Counted from the first letter of the stretch, positions 23,077 to 31,824 are shown. The stretch is 64,000 bases of DNA from Bryobacterales bacterium (GCA_016713735.1 JADJOP010000017.1:1-64000); one strand, 5' to 3'. Notes: a model not told the origin generated them from the letters alone. Translations and numbers: made by a program.

Positions 23077-24313
23077 TTTCGGAAACTCATCTGGAGCGTG
23101 CGCAGGGGCAGCTTGAGGCGCTGGCCGTTGCGCAGGACCTCCAATTCCACTGTATCGCCGGGCTTCTTGCGCAGGCGGAGGTAGAGCTCAGCGGTGTGGA
23201 CGTCGGGGTCGCGGTCGACGCCATCGACGGCGACGACGATATCGCCCACGGCGAGCTCGTGAGTCTTCATGAGCTTGGCCATGTCGGCGACGCGGCGGAC
23301 CATGCTGGAGAAGCCTTCCAGGGGCAGACCGTGCTGGCGCTTTTCGTCGTCGGTGAGCGGGCGGTCGTCGAAGTAGACGCGCGGATCGACGCTCGATTGA
23401 CGCCAGCGGACATCGGTGAGCCACCAGCGGATGGGCAGCGCGATGGTGAGTTCCTTTTCGGCGCCGGCGCGTTCGACGCGGACCTTCACCTGGCGGGCGT
23501 TGCGGTCGACCATGTCGTAGGCGTATTGGGCGTCGCCGAAGGTCCAGACGGTGGTGCCGTTCCAGGCGCGGATGAGGTCGCCCGCAAGCATGCCGGCTTC
23601 GGCGGCGGGTCCGGTGGCATCCTTCACAACGAGGCCTTTGGGGATGTCGAGGGTGATGCCGATCAGCTTGAAGTCAGGCGAGCGCCAGAGGTGTTTCTTT
23701 TTGTCGAGGGTGCCGTCGAGCTGGCGGTGGATGTTCTGGAAGTCGCCGATGAGGTGGCACTCGACGCACTGGTTTTTGGCGAAGGTGCGTTCGACGAGCA
23801 GCGGGTATTCGCGGGGGAACTTGGGCGCGGGGCGCGGGGCGGCTTTCAGTTTGCCCTGCTTCCATTGCTCGTGGAGATCGAGGCCTTTCTGGAGGGCGAG
23901 TTCGAGGGAATCGAGGTTGAGGTAGGAGTCGACGGCGGCTGAGTCGCGCCCGCCGTAGCGGGTGTAGATCTGCTCGTCGGCGTTCATGAGGAAGAAGTAG
24001 AGCGGGTTGTTGCGGTCGTATTCGAAGTGGGCGATGTCGACTTCGTCCATGCGGATGATGCGCGCGCACACGTATTGCGACATGAGCTTGCCGCGCGGTG
24101 AGTTTTTCGGTGACAGCACAACCTGTGCGTCAAAAACACGTCCGGCCGTTCAAGGCTCGCAGCGGTATTCCAAGAAGATCGGCTTGCCGGTGGCCTTGGC
24201 CGCTTTGATGGCTTCCTGGTAGTTGGAGTGCCAGTGGATGCCTTCGGCATCCTGCGCGGGGAGGACAAGGCAAGCGCGGCAAGGGCGGGAAGAGCCCGCA
24301 ACAAGGGGTGCAT
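23073..24313 (-). CDS. Candidate selenoprotein: thioredoxin-like domain (CxxU) plus PDZ domains
   Basis: Exported redox protein read through an in-frame TGA at 24150-24152. Before the TGA is a thioredoxin-like start, IHWHSNYQEAIKAAKATGKP, then IFLEYRCEP. After it the same frame continues TAGRVFDAQVVLSPKN and YFFLMNADEQIYTRYGG, as in thioredoxin-fold proteins. The codon therefore occupies the second Cys of a CxxC motif (C-E-P-U). A SECIS-like hairpin follows. Downstream are CVECH (a CxxCH haem-type or metal motif, 23750s) and one or two PDZ domains (LVVKDATGPAAEAGMLAGD; TVELEVLRNGQRLKLPLR). The signal peptide (MHPLLRALPALAALALS, ATG at 24313) needs a one-base repair in a C run near 24260. A nonsense mutation or base error is the alternative. 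Confidence 0.6.
24111..24132 (-). promoter_or_regulatory. SECIS-like hairpin downstream of the in-frame TGA
   Basis: On the minus strand, 18-39 bases after the TGA, the bases fold into a nine-pair stem (TGAC, then GCACA, with its complement) with one bulged U on the 3' side and a GGU apical loop. Bacterial SECIS elements sit immediately downstream of UGA, with the apical loop roughly 16-37 bases away and a G near the loop start. Here GG lies 27-28 bases after the TGA. In E. coli fdhF the bulged U is on the 5' arm, so the match is not exact. Confidence 0.5.
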
Positions 24314-24337
24314 AGGGTGATTTTAGCAAGGTAGCCG

Positions 24338-24367
24338 GCTCGCTCACGCGCGCGGCTCCGCTACGGG
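24338..24367. repeat. Copy 1 of a dispersed 30-base repeat
   Basis: Matches 37659-37688 at 25 of 30 bases (core GCTCGCTYACGC and TACGGG). Both copies lie in non-coding DNA just after a gene end. Origin unknown. Confidence 0.45.
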
Positions 24368-24388
24368 GTGGGGCGGGCGGCGGCGCGG

Positions 24389-26857
24389 CTATTGCATCTT
24401 GCCTAACCAGCGGATGCGGACGTTGAAGGCGCGGCCGGTGCCGCCGTAGAACTGGCCGTAGCGGGAGCTGGCGATGTTGTTGTTGACGGTGTCGGGGTTG
24501 ACGCGGTCGGTGAGGTTGTTGGCGCCGAAGCGGAAGGCCCAGCGGTTGTGGCGGAAGGCGAAGCGGCGTTCGAAGTGGAGGTTCCATTCGAAGTAGACGG
24601 GGAAGCGGAGGGCGTTCACCTGGCCGCTGAGGGAGCCATCTTCCCGGCGCGTGCTGTAGGGGAAGCCGGTGCGGGTATCCAACAGCGTGGCGACGGCCCA
24701 GTTCTTGAACGGCATGGGGAGGTAGGCCCAGCTGACGAAGCGGTGGGGCGAGTCCCACGGCATGGGGCCGGCGTTTTGCAGGACGGAGATGGGGTCGTCC
24801 ACATTCACATCGACGACGGCGTTGGAGTGGGCGCGCGACCAGGTGTAGTTGGCGCGCCATTCATAGAGGCGGCCGAAGTTCTGCTTCACGGTGAGCGAGA
24901 GGGCGTGATAGCTATCGACGCGGTGGTTGGTGAGAACGAAGAGGGCATCCATGACGCGCGCCTGGAGAGGTGCGGCCCAATCGGGGGGGAGCTCTTCGCT
25001 GCTGGTGAGGCTGTTGAGATAGGTGAAGCCGCGCGTGCCATGGCGGAAGAGGAGGTCGGCGCGGAGGGCGAGGCTGCCGCGGAGGTGGTGTTCGGCGCCG
25101 AGGTTGGCGGTGTTGGCGAAGGGGCGGCGGAGGGGCGAGAGCGGTCCCTGGAACAGGGTGAGGGCAGGGCCGCGGCCGACGGTGCCGTCGGGGAAAAAGT
25201 AAGAGGTGACGGCGGCCTGATCTTCGGGGCGGGAGAAGAGGCGGAGGCTGGTGGCGTCAAAGAGGCGGGCGAGGCCGCCGTAGATCTTGGTGTGTTCGCC
25301 CCAGGGCGGCGACCAGGCGATGCCGAGGCGGGGCGAGGGGCTCCAGCGCTTAACAAGCTGGTCCCAGTCGAGGCGCATACCGGACTCGACGAGCAGGCTG
25401 GGGTGGGCGCGCCAGGAGTCCTGGAGGAAGACCGAGGCTTCGAGGTTAGTGAGCCGCACTTGACCGCTGCCGATGAAGCGGGTGAGCAAGAGAGGATCGC
25501 CCTTCTCGTTGAAGTTTTCGTAGCCGGAGCGTTCGACATCCTGCTGGTAGCGGACGCGGTGGAAGTCGAGGCCGGCCTTGAGTTGATGCGTGCCGGCGGC
25601 GTGGAGGACGGGGAGGAAGCCGTTGACGAGAAACTGGTCGCGCGCGCCGCGGCGGACGGCGTCGACGAAGTGGTAGCCGCGTTTGCCCTCGGGCGTGAAG
25701 AGCAGCGTGCCCCAGCCTTGCGGGATCTCGCGGCCAAAGGTGCGGTTGCCGGCATAGCCGAACTCGATCAGGCCGTGGCCGCCGAGGTAGATCTGGTCCT
25801 TGACGCTGACGAAGCCCTGGCGGGAGCGGCGGTCGATGGTGGTTTCGCGGGGGTCGAGGAAGGTGAGGCCGGTGCGGGCGGCGGTCCACTGGTTCCAAAG
25901 GAAGGAGCTATGCAGGATGTGGCTGGGGCTGATGTTGACCTGGGTGGAGAAGAGGTTGCCGACGCGGTAGCTGGGGTTGCGGTCTTCGCCCTTGGGGAGT
26001 TCGCGGATGAAGGTCTTCATGTACTGGAATTCCAGCGAGTCGCTGAACCAGACGCGGCCGCGGCGCAAGGGGCCGGAGAAGTTGACGCGCGGGGTCCAGT
26101 CGCCGATGGTCCAGCCTTTGCGGTTTTCAAAGCCGGGGACGAAGTTGGTGGCCGAGTAGCGGAGCTTGTCGGCGCCGGAGTCAGACTGAATGGCGAGCAC
26201 GCCGGCGGAGCCCTTGCCATACTCAGCGGGCAGGACGCCGTTGGCGATGTCGACGGACTGGACGCTTTCCACGGTGAGGCGGGTTTCAAAGCGGCCGCTG
26301 AGGGGGTCGTTCAACAGGAAGCCGTTGAGGGTGTAGAGGGTCTGTTCTTCTGTTGCGCCGTTGATGTGGAGGCCGCCTTTGTTGTCGCGGACGACGCCGG
26401 GCAGGATGCGCAGGGCCGAGCGGAGGTCGTTTGTATTGGGAAAGGGGATGTTCTGGATGTCGGCGCCGGCGAGGGCCTGCTTGGGCGTGGAGGTGTCCAT
26501 GTCGATGGTGAGGGGCGTGGCGCCGACCTCGATGGACTCGACCACTTCGCGCACGGGTTCGAGCGTGAAGCCGGCATCGGTGCCGCCTTCGGGGAGGTCG
26601 AGCGGCTCGTTGCGCAAGGGGTAGAAGCCGGCGCGCTCGATGTCGAGGCGGAAGGGGCCGGGCGCGGGGAGGTCGATGCGGAAGAGGCCTTCGACCTGCG
26701 TGAAGGTCTGGTGAGAGCGGCCGTCAGGCGTACGCAACGTGAGGCGCGCGCCGGCAATGGGCGTTTTGGTGGACGACAATACCCGGCCCGATAATGGGAC
26801 CTGTGCCGTGAGCGGAGACAGCACCCCAATCGAGACCAACACAACGGCGAACCGCAC
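24389..26857 (-). CDS. TonB-dependent receptor-like protein with carboxypeptidase-regulatory N-domain
   Basis: Intact 822-residue outer-membrane protein. Signal peptide (MRFAVVLVSIGVLSPLTAQ), then a carboxypeptidase regulatory-like Ig fold (LSGRVLSSTKTPIAGARLTL). The plug domain follows (NTNDLRSALRILPGVVRDN, LYTLNGFLLNDPLSGRFE, GVLPAEYGKGSAGVLAIQSD), then a barrel of roughly 600 residues with alternating aromatic strands. The C-terminus ends FNVRIRWLGKMQ, without the usual terminal Phe. It is about 200 residues shorter than the related gene at 5515-8526. It stands alone, divergent from mutY with a 42-base gap. Ligand unknown. Confidence 0.88.
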   Translation of the reverse strand: MRFAVVLVSIGVLSPLTAQVPLSGRVLSSTKTPIAGARLTLRTPDGRSHQTFTQVEGLFRIDLPAPGPFRLDIERAGFYPLRNEPLDLPEGGTDAGFTLEPVREVVESIEVGATPLTIDMDTSTPKQALAGADIQNIPFPNTNDLRSALRILPGVVRDNKGGLHINGATEEQTLYTLNGFLLNDPLSGRFETRLTVESVQSVDIANGVLPAEYGKGSAGVLAIQSDSGADKLRYSATNFVPGFENRKGWTIGDWTPRVNFSGPLRRGRVWFSDSLEFQYMKTFIRELPKGEDRNPSYRVGNLFSTQVNISPSHILHSSFLWNQWTAARTGLTFLDPRETTIDRRSRQGFVSVKDQIYLGGHGLIEFGYAGNRTFGREIPQGWGTLLFTPEGKRGYHFVDAVRRGARDQFLVNGFLPVLHAAGTHQLKAGLDFHRVRYQQDVERSGYENFNEKGDPLLLTRFIGSGQVRLTNLEASVFLQDSWRAHPSLLVESGMRLDWDQLVKRWSPSPRLGIAWSPPWGEHTKIYGGLARLFDATSLRLFSRPEDQAAVTSYFFPDGTVGRGPALTLFQGPLSPLRRPFANTANLGAEHHLRGSLALRADLLFRHGTRGFTYLNSLTSSEELPPDWAAPLQARVMDALFVLTNHRVDSYHALSLTVKQNFGRLYEWRANYTWSRAHSNAVVDVNVDDPISVLQNAGPMPWDSPHRFVSWAYLPMPFKNWAVATLLDTRTGFPYSTRREDGSLSGQVNALRFPVYFEWNLHFERRFAFRHNRWAFRFGANNLTDRVNPDTVNNNIASSRYGQFYGGTGRAFNVRIRWLGKMQ

Positions 26858-26899
26858 CGTTTCCCTCCAGGCTTCTTGAATTAAGGAATCTTACCATTT

Positions 26900-27910
26900 G
26901 TGAACACCGGACCCAATGCTCCCCAATGGACTCGACTGCGCAAGGCGCTGGCGCGCTGGTATGCGGGGGCCAAGCGTGACCTGCCGTGGCGGCGGACAAG
27001 CGAGCCGTATCCGGTGTGGGTGAGCGAGATCATGCTGCAGCAGACGCGGGTGGCGGCGGCGCTGCCTTACTATGAGCGGTTCCTGCAACGGTTCCCGACG
27101 GTGGAGAGCCTGGCCGAAGCGCCGGAGCAGGAGTTGCTGGCGGTGTGGAGCGGGCTGGGGTATTACTCGCGGGCGCGGAATTTGCAGAAGGCAGCGCGGC
27201 AGATTGTCGCGGCGGGAGGGTTCCCGCGCACCTTTGAGGGCCTGCGCGAACTGGCCGGGATTGGCGATTACACGGCGGCGGCGGTGGCGAGCATTAGTTT
27301 CGGATTGCCGCATGCGGTGCTGGATGGGAACGTGATGCGCGTGTTGACGCGGCTGTTGGCGGATGGGGGCGATATTCAGTCGCCGAAGACGCGGGCGCGG
27401 CTGGCGGCGGTGGCGCAGGAGTTCCTGGACAAGCGCGCGCCCGCCGAGCACAACCAGGCGGTGATGGAGTTGGGGGCGCTGGTGTGTCTGCCGAGGGAGC
27501 CGCAGTGTTTGTTGTGCCCGCTGGCCGCGCAGTGTGTGGCGCGGCTGGAGGGGCGGGCGGCGGGGCTTCCCGTGAAATTGCGGAAACAGAAGAAGGTGGA
27601 GGTGGAGTTGGCGTTGTTAGTGGTGGAGCGCGAGGGGCGCGTGCTGGTGTGGCAGCGCGGGGCCGGGGAGGGGCGCATGGCGGGGTTCTGGGAGTTGCCG
27701 TCGCGGGAACAGTTGCCGGCGGCGAAGATGCGGGAGGAGGCGGGGAGTTTCCGGCACACGATCACGCATCACCTGCACACGGTTCAGGTGTTTCGCGCGG
27801 TGGTGAAGCGGGTTCCGGCAGGCTACCATTGGATGGACCGGAGGCAAATGGGAGAGATTCCTCTGAGTACGATGGCGCGGAAGGCGTTGCGGGTGGCGGG
27901 TGTGGATTAG
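26900..27910 (+). CDS. mutY: A/G-specific adenine DNA glycosylase
   Basis: Removes adenine mispaired with 8-oxoguanine. The protein has 336 residues. The N-terminus has DLPWRRTSEPYPVWVSEIML with the catalytic Glu, then LQQTRVAAALPYYERF. The helix-hairpin-helix is ELAGIGDYTAAAVASI, and the catalytic Asp follows in VLDGNVMRVLTR. The 4Fe-4S loop is CLPREPQCLLCPLAAQC (C-x6-C-x2-C-x5-C). The C-terminal NUDIX-like domain that recognises 8-oxoG is shorter than usual but present (LLVVEREGRVLVWQRG, ITHHLHTVQV). GTG start at 26900. It diverges from the receptor gene. Confidence 0.96.
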   Translation: MNTGPNAPQWTRLRKALARWYAGAKRDLPWRRTSEPYPVWVSEIMLQQTRVAAALPYYERFLQRFPTVESLAEAPEQELLAVWSGLGYYSRARNLQKAARQIVAAGGFPRTFEGLRELAGIGDYTAAAVASISFGLPHAVLDGNVMRVLTRLLADGGDIQSPKTRARLAAVAQEFLDKRAPAEHNQAVMELGALVCLPREPQCLLCPLAAQCVARLEGRAAGLPVKLRKQKKVEVELALLVVEREGRVLVWQRGAGEGRMAGFWELPSREQLPAAKMREEAGSFRHTITHHLHTVQVFRAVVKRVPAGYHWMDRRQMGEIPLSTMARKALRVAGVD

Positions 27911-27991
27911 GGTGCGTTGAGAATGTGCCAAATTTACACTTTTGCCTAGATTTATTGAGTAAACTGGCGGAAAGGTTGGGTTGATATCAGA

Positions 27992-29353
27992 ATGAGCATT
28001 CCTCACAACGCGAGACTTGTATTTTGGGGCCGGGTGGCGGCGATTGCCGCCGTGGTTCCGATCATGATTTTGGGCTTCGCTGGTGGTCCGGACCCGCGGC
28101 ACACGGGCGCGCCGGGCGACCAAACCTGCGCGGCATCGGGCTGCCATGTGGGCGCGGGCAATCCGACGGCTGGCAGCGGCGTGGAGATCAGCTTTCCGGG
28201 CGGGCTGGTGTACACGCCGGGTGTGAAGCAGACGCTGACGATCCGGGTGACGAGCACGGCGAACGTCTACGGCTTCCAGGCCACGGCGCGGCTGGCCTCG
28301 AACGAGCGCAACGGACAGGCTGGCGATTTCGCGGCGACCGACGCGCGGGTGCAGATCCTGTGTGAAGACGGGCGGCCGAAGACGTCGAGCCAGGCATGCC
28401 GCGCGGAGACGCCGGTGCAGTTCGCCGAGCACACGCTGGCCAGCAGCAACAGTACGTGGACTGTGGACTGGACGCCGCCGGCGACCAACGTGGGCGACAT
28501 CAAGTTCTACATCGCGGGTAACGCGGCCAATGGCAACGGCGCCGTGAACGGCGATCGCATCTTCACGCGGAACTACACGCTGACGCCGCAGGCGGCCACG
28601 AGCGAGCAGCCGCAGATCCGGCAGACGCAGCCGGTGTTGCAGGCGTTCCTGGGTGGGGCGCGGGTGTCGCCGGGGACCTGGCTGGAGATCTACGGCTCCA
28701 ATTTCTCCTCGGTGACCAAGGATTGGGGCGGGCTGTTCACGGAGAACGGGACGAAGGCGCCAACGTCGATCGACGGCGTGAGCGTGAATATCGACGGCAA
28801 GCCGGCGACGATGTTCTTCCTGAGCCCGACGCAGATCAACGTGCAGGCGCCGGACACGATCGGGTTGGGCACGGTGCAGGTGGAAGTGGTGACGCCGGCG
28901 GGCCGCGTGACCACGACGGCGACCTCGACGGCCGTTTCGCCGGCGATGCTGACAACTCCGGCGTTCAACATTGGCGGCAAGCAGTACATTGCCGCGCTCC
29001 ACCAGGGCAGTCCGGTGACGTTTGTCGGTCCGGCGAACCTGATTCAGGGCGCTAATTTCCGGCCGGCCAAGCCGGGCGACGTGGTGACGGTGTACGCGGT
29101 GGGCTGCGGCGTGACTGAACCGGCGAGCCCGTCGGGCTTGGTGGTTTCGGCGCTGCGGACGCCCAAAGCCGCGCCGCGAGTGACCATCGGGCAGGCGCAG
29201 GCGAACGTGGCGATTGCAATGTCGCCGGGTTCGATCGGCCTGTGCCAGCTCAACGTGACGATTCCGAATACGTCGAATGGCGATAACCCGATCGAGTTCA
29301 CGCTCGACGGCTCGCCGACCGGGCAGGGACTGCAAATCACAGTCCAGCAGTAA
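27992..29353 (+). CDS. Secreted protein: choice-of-anchor V-type N-domain plus Solibacter TIGR03437-type C-domain
   Basis: 453 residues. The signal region (GRVAAIAAVVPIMILGFAGG) is followed by a Cys/His motif, HTGAPGDQTCAASGCHVG, typical of choice-of-anchor V or reeler-like surface proteins. Next is an Ig-like beta domain (YTPGVKQTLTIRVTST). The C-terminal 230 residues carry TIGR03437-type hallmarks: ISPGTWLEIYGSNFS-like start, FFLSPTQINVQAPDTIG, and GDVVTVYAVGCGVTEPA. Members are abundant in Solibacter; their function is unknown, probably cell-surface adhesion or assembly. The following gene (29426) is a paralogue. An AT-rich leader with a TTTACACTTTTG element (27935-27950) precedes it. Confidence 0.8.
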   Translation: MSIPHNARLVFWGRVAAIAAVVPIMILGFAGGPDPRHTGAPGDQTCAASGCHVGAGNPTAGSGVEISFPGGLVYTPGVKQTLTIRVTSTANVYGFQATARLASNERNGQAGDFAATDARVQILCEDGRPKTSSQACRAETPVQFAEHTLASSNSTWTVDWTPPATNVGDIKFYIAGNAANGNGAVNGDRIFTRNYTLTPQAATSEQPQIRQTQPVLQAFLGGARVSPGTWLEIYGSNFSSVTKDWGGLFTENGTKAPTSIDGVSVNIDGKPATMFFLSPTQINVQAPDTIGLGTVQVEVVTPAGRVTTTATSTAVSPAMLTTPAFNIGGKQYIAALHQGSPVTFVGPANLIQGANFRPAKPGDVVTVYAVGCGVTEPASPSGLVVSALRTPKAAPRVTIGQAQANVAIAMSPGSIGLCQLNVTIPNTSNGDNPIEFTLDGSPTGQGLQITVQQ

Positions 29354-29368
29354 CCACGCAATCACTTG

Positions 29369-29391
29369 ACCCGGCTCTCGGAGGGCCGGGT
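29369..29391 (+). terminator. Possible weak terminator between the two paralogues
   Basis: Inverted repeat ACCCGGC (29369-29375) and GCCGGGT (29385-29391) 12 bases after the stop codon, with no T run after it. It could attenuate transcription between the paralogues. Low certainty. Confidence 0.35.
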
Positions 29392-29425
29392 TCACTCAAA
29401 CTCGTAAAGGGGAGGGGCCTCCACT

Positions 29426-30811
29426 ATGATTCACCGTCTGGGACGGACATTACTCGTGTGCTCGCTGGCGGCAATGCCGGCGCTGATTTATGGATTCGCC
29501 AACGGTCCCGTGCCGGGGCGAACCGGGGCGGCGGCCGATGGCGGATTAAGCTGCACGGCGTGCCACCGCATCAATTCGCTTGCGCCCACGGGCGGAGCGA
29601 CGGCCAACATGGACCCGCGCGGCAGCTTTCGCATTGAAGCCGGGCCCTATGCGCCGGGTGTGAAGCAGACGATTCGCGTCGTGCTGACGCACCCGGAAGC
29701 GGCGCGGTGGGGCTTCCAACTGACGGCGCGGCTGGTGTCGGATGAGACCAAGCCGGCCGGTAAGTTCACACCCGCCGACGGGCTGCGCCTGGTGTGCGGC
29801 GGCGGCGCGCCGGAGGGCAACTGCGGTGCGAATCCGGAGTTTGTCGACCACAGCCTGCCGACCACCTTCGCCGGACAGAGCGGGGGCGCTTCGTGGACGA
29901 TTGAATGGACGCCCCCGGCAACGGGCTCGGGCGAGGTGGTGTTCTATGCCGCCGGCAACGCGGCCAACAACAACCTCATTAACACGGGCGACTTCATCTA
30001 CACGACGAACAAGAAGATCGCCGAGGCCGCGCCGTGCAACCTGACGTCGACGCCCACGGTGACGACGGTGTTGAACGGGGCCAGCTTCCGCAACTCGGGC
30101 TTCGCGCTGAACACGATGCTCTCCCTCGGCGGCTCGGGCTTCCAGGCGCCGGGCACGAGCAAGACGGCATCGGCCACCGACATCGTCGGCAACAAGTTCC
30201 CGACCGCGCTTTCCTGCGTGGCCGTGGAGATTGACGGCAAGCAGGCGCCGATCACATACGTCGATGCGAGCCAGATCAACGTGCAGGCTCCGACGACGGT
30301 GGCCTTGGGTGACGTGGCGGTGCGGGTGATTCTCAATCCAGGCACTTCGAACGAGCGGCGCAGCGCGGCGTTCACCATCAAGATGGACGATGTGGCCCCG
30401 GCGCTGTTCCGCTTCCTGCCGACGCCGTGCGTGGCGGCCATCTTCCCCAACACGGGCGTGCTGGCGGCCGATCCGGCGCTGGTGCCGAACTCGGTGAAGC
30501 CGAAGGTGGGCGAAATTGTGAGCATCTTCGCCACCGGGCTGGGTGTGACCGAGCCGGTGTACCAGGCGGGCGAAATCACGCCAGGCAACGTGGCGCCGAG
30601 AGCGCGCGACCAGGTGCAGGTGGAGTTCAACGGCGTGATGATGAATGCCTCCGACATCCTGTATGTGGGGTTGACGCCGGGCTCGATCACCGGGTTGTGG
30701 CAGATCAACCTGCGCGTTCCGACGACGGCCACGCCGGGCCGGGATAACCCGATTGTGCTACGGATGGGCAGTTTGACGTCGCAGCCGGGCGTGTTCCTGC
30801 CGATTCAGTAG
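29426..30811 (+). CDS. Secreted protein, paralogue of the preceding gene (choice-of-anchor V-type plus TIGR03437-type)
   Basis: 461 residues with the same plan as the gene at 27992: signal peptide (LLVCSLAAMPALIYGFANG), RTGAAADGGLSCTACH (a CxxCH motif), an Ig-like beta domain (YAPGVKQTIRVVLTHPEAAR), and a C-terminal TIGR03437-type part (VLNGASFRNSGFALNTML, YVDASQINVQAPTTVALG, GEIVSIFATGLGVTEP). The parallel motifs GVKQT and WGFQLTARL show tandem duplication. Shine-Dalgarno GGGGAGG lies before the ATG. A strong hairpin follows the stop. Confidence 0.8.
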   Translation: MIHRLGRTLLVCSLAAMPALIYGFANGPVPGRTGAAADGGLSCTACHRINSLAPTGGATANMDPRGSFRIEAGPYAPGVKQTIRVVLTHPEAARWGFQLTARLVSDETKPAGKFTPADGLRLVCGGGAPEGNCGANPEFVDHSLPTTFAGQSGGASWTIEWTPPATGSGEVVFYAAGNAANNNLINTGDFIYTTNKKIAEAAPCNLTSTPTVTTVLNGASFRNSGFALNTMLSLGGSGFQAPGTSKTASATDIVGNKFPTALSCVAVEIDGKQAPITYVDASQINVQAPTTVALGDVAVRVILNPGTSNERRSAAFTIKMDDVAPALFRFLPTPCVAAIFPNTGVLAADPALVPNSVKPKVGEIVSIFATGLGVTEPVYQAGEITPGNVAPRARDQVQVEFNGVMMNASDILYVGLTPGSITGLWQINLRVPTTATPGRDNPIVLRMGSLTSQPGVFLPIQ

Positions 30812-30830
30812 CGGCAGGAGGCCTGGCAGC

Positions 30831-30868
30831 GACGCGGGGCGGCGGCATGGGGAGTCCGCCGCCCCGCG
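30831..30868 (+). terminator. Strong GC hairpin after the TIGR03437-type paralogue
   Basis: Perfect 14-base inverted repeat (ACGCGGGGCGGCGG, 30831-30844, and its complement 30855-30868) with a ten-base loop, 20 bases after the stop. TTTG follows eight bases later. A likely terminator. Confidence 0.7.
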
Positions 30869-30972
30869 TAGTGCGTTTGTGGGACGTTTGTAAGACGCTG
30901 GTTTTACACACTTTTGTGTATTCGCCTGGGGCGGGGAGCTTTAGAATAGGAGTCGGGTAGAGCGTCATCGAT

Positions 30973-31824
30973 TTGCCTACACGACGGCTTGCTTTCGCCG
31001 TTTGGTCCGTAGCGTTGTGGTTCGGCAGCGCGGTGGAACTGGCGGCGGTTGCGCCGGCCTACACGGCATCCAGCATTGTGCATGCGGCCTCGGGAGTGTC
31101 GTCGGTGCTCGTTCCGAACGGGCTGGCGACGCTGTACGGGACCAATCTGTCCGCAACCACGGCGACGTTGAGCACGGCGGATGTGCGCAACGGAGCGCTG
31201 CCTGTATCGCTGCCGTCGACAGGGGTACGGGTGACGGTGAACGGCCTGCTGGCGCATCTTTTGTACGTCTCGCCGACGCAGGTGAATTTTCTCGTGCCGA
31301 GCCTGGTGCAGCCGGGCGTGGCGACAGTGGAGTTGATCCGGACGGGGCTGACGGGGGGAGCGGTGCGGGTGTTGGTGGCGGCGGCGGCGCCGGGGTTGTT
31401 TGTGACCAAACCGGGGGTGGCGGTGGCGACCAGGGCCGATGGGCGGTTGATCACGGAAGCCGCGCCGGCGGCGGCGGGCGAGGTGGTGGTGCTCTACGCG
31501 ACAGGATTGGGCGAGACGGTGCCGAGGACCGAGTATGGGCGGGTGGCGGTGGGGGCGGCCTGGGTGAGCAACCGCGAGCGGTTTGGAGTGATTGTGGACG
31601 GGCGGACGGTGGAAGGCAGCGTGTTCTACGCGGGGGTGACGCCGGGGTTTGCGGGGCTCTACCAGGTGAACCTGCAACTGCCGGAATGGACGGGGCCGAA
31701 CCCGGAGATCCGGCTGATGTGCGGGGATGCGGTGAGTCCGGTGGGGGTGCGGCTGCCGGTGGCGGCGCGGGGGGAGAACGCGGCGGCGGGAACCGGGGCG
31801 GCGGCGGTTGCGTCCACACAGTAG
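30973..31824 (+). CDS. Secreted TIGR03437-type protein, single domain
   Basis: 283 residues: a signal peptide (FAVWSVALWFGSAVELAAV) and then essentially one TIGR03437-type unit, with IVHAASGVSSVLVPNGLATL, YVSPTQVNFLVPSLVQPG, GEVVVLYATGLGETVP and GFAGLYQVNLQLPEWTGPNP. It lacks the Cys/His N-domain of the two genes upstream. TTG at 30973 is the apparent start. Its leader contains TTTACACACTTTTGTG (30902-30917), similar to the element before 27992. The gene ends 19 bases before the next start. Surface role only inferred from the family. Confidence 0.75.
   Translation: MPTRRLAFAVWSVALWFGSAVELAAVAPAYTASSIVHAASGVSSVLVPNGLATLYGTNLSATTATLSTADVRNGALPVSLPSTGVRVTVNGLLAHLLYVSPTQVNFLVPSLVQPGVATVELIRTGLTGGAVRVLVAAAAPGLFVTKPGVAVATRADGRLITEAAPAAAGEVVVLYATGLGETVPRTEYGRVAVGAAWVSNRERFGVIVDGRTVEGSVFYAGVTPGFAGLYQVNLQLPEWTGPNPEIRLMCGDAVSPVGVRLPVAARGENAAAGTGAAAVASTQ

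Noticed and set aside
24150..24152. TGA as an ordinary stop separating two genes
   Set aside because: The frame continues without change on both sides, thioredoxin-like features span the codon, and the piece after it begins inside a domain. A simple base error is not excluded and is named as an alternative.
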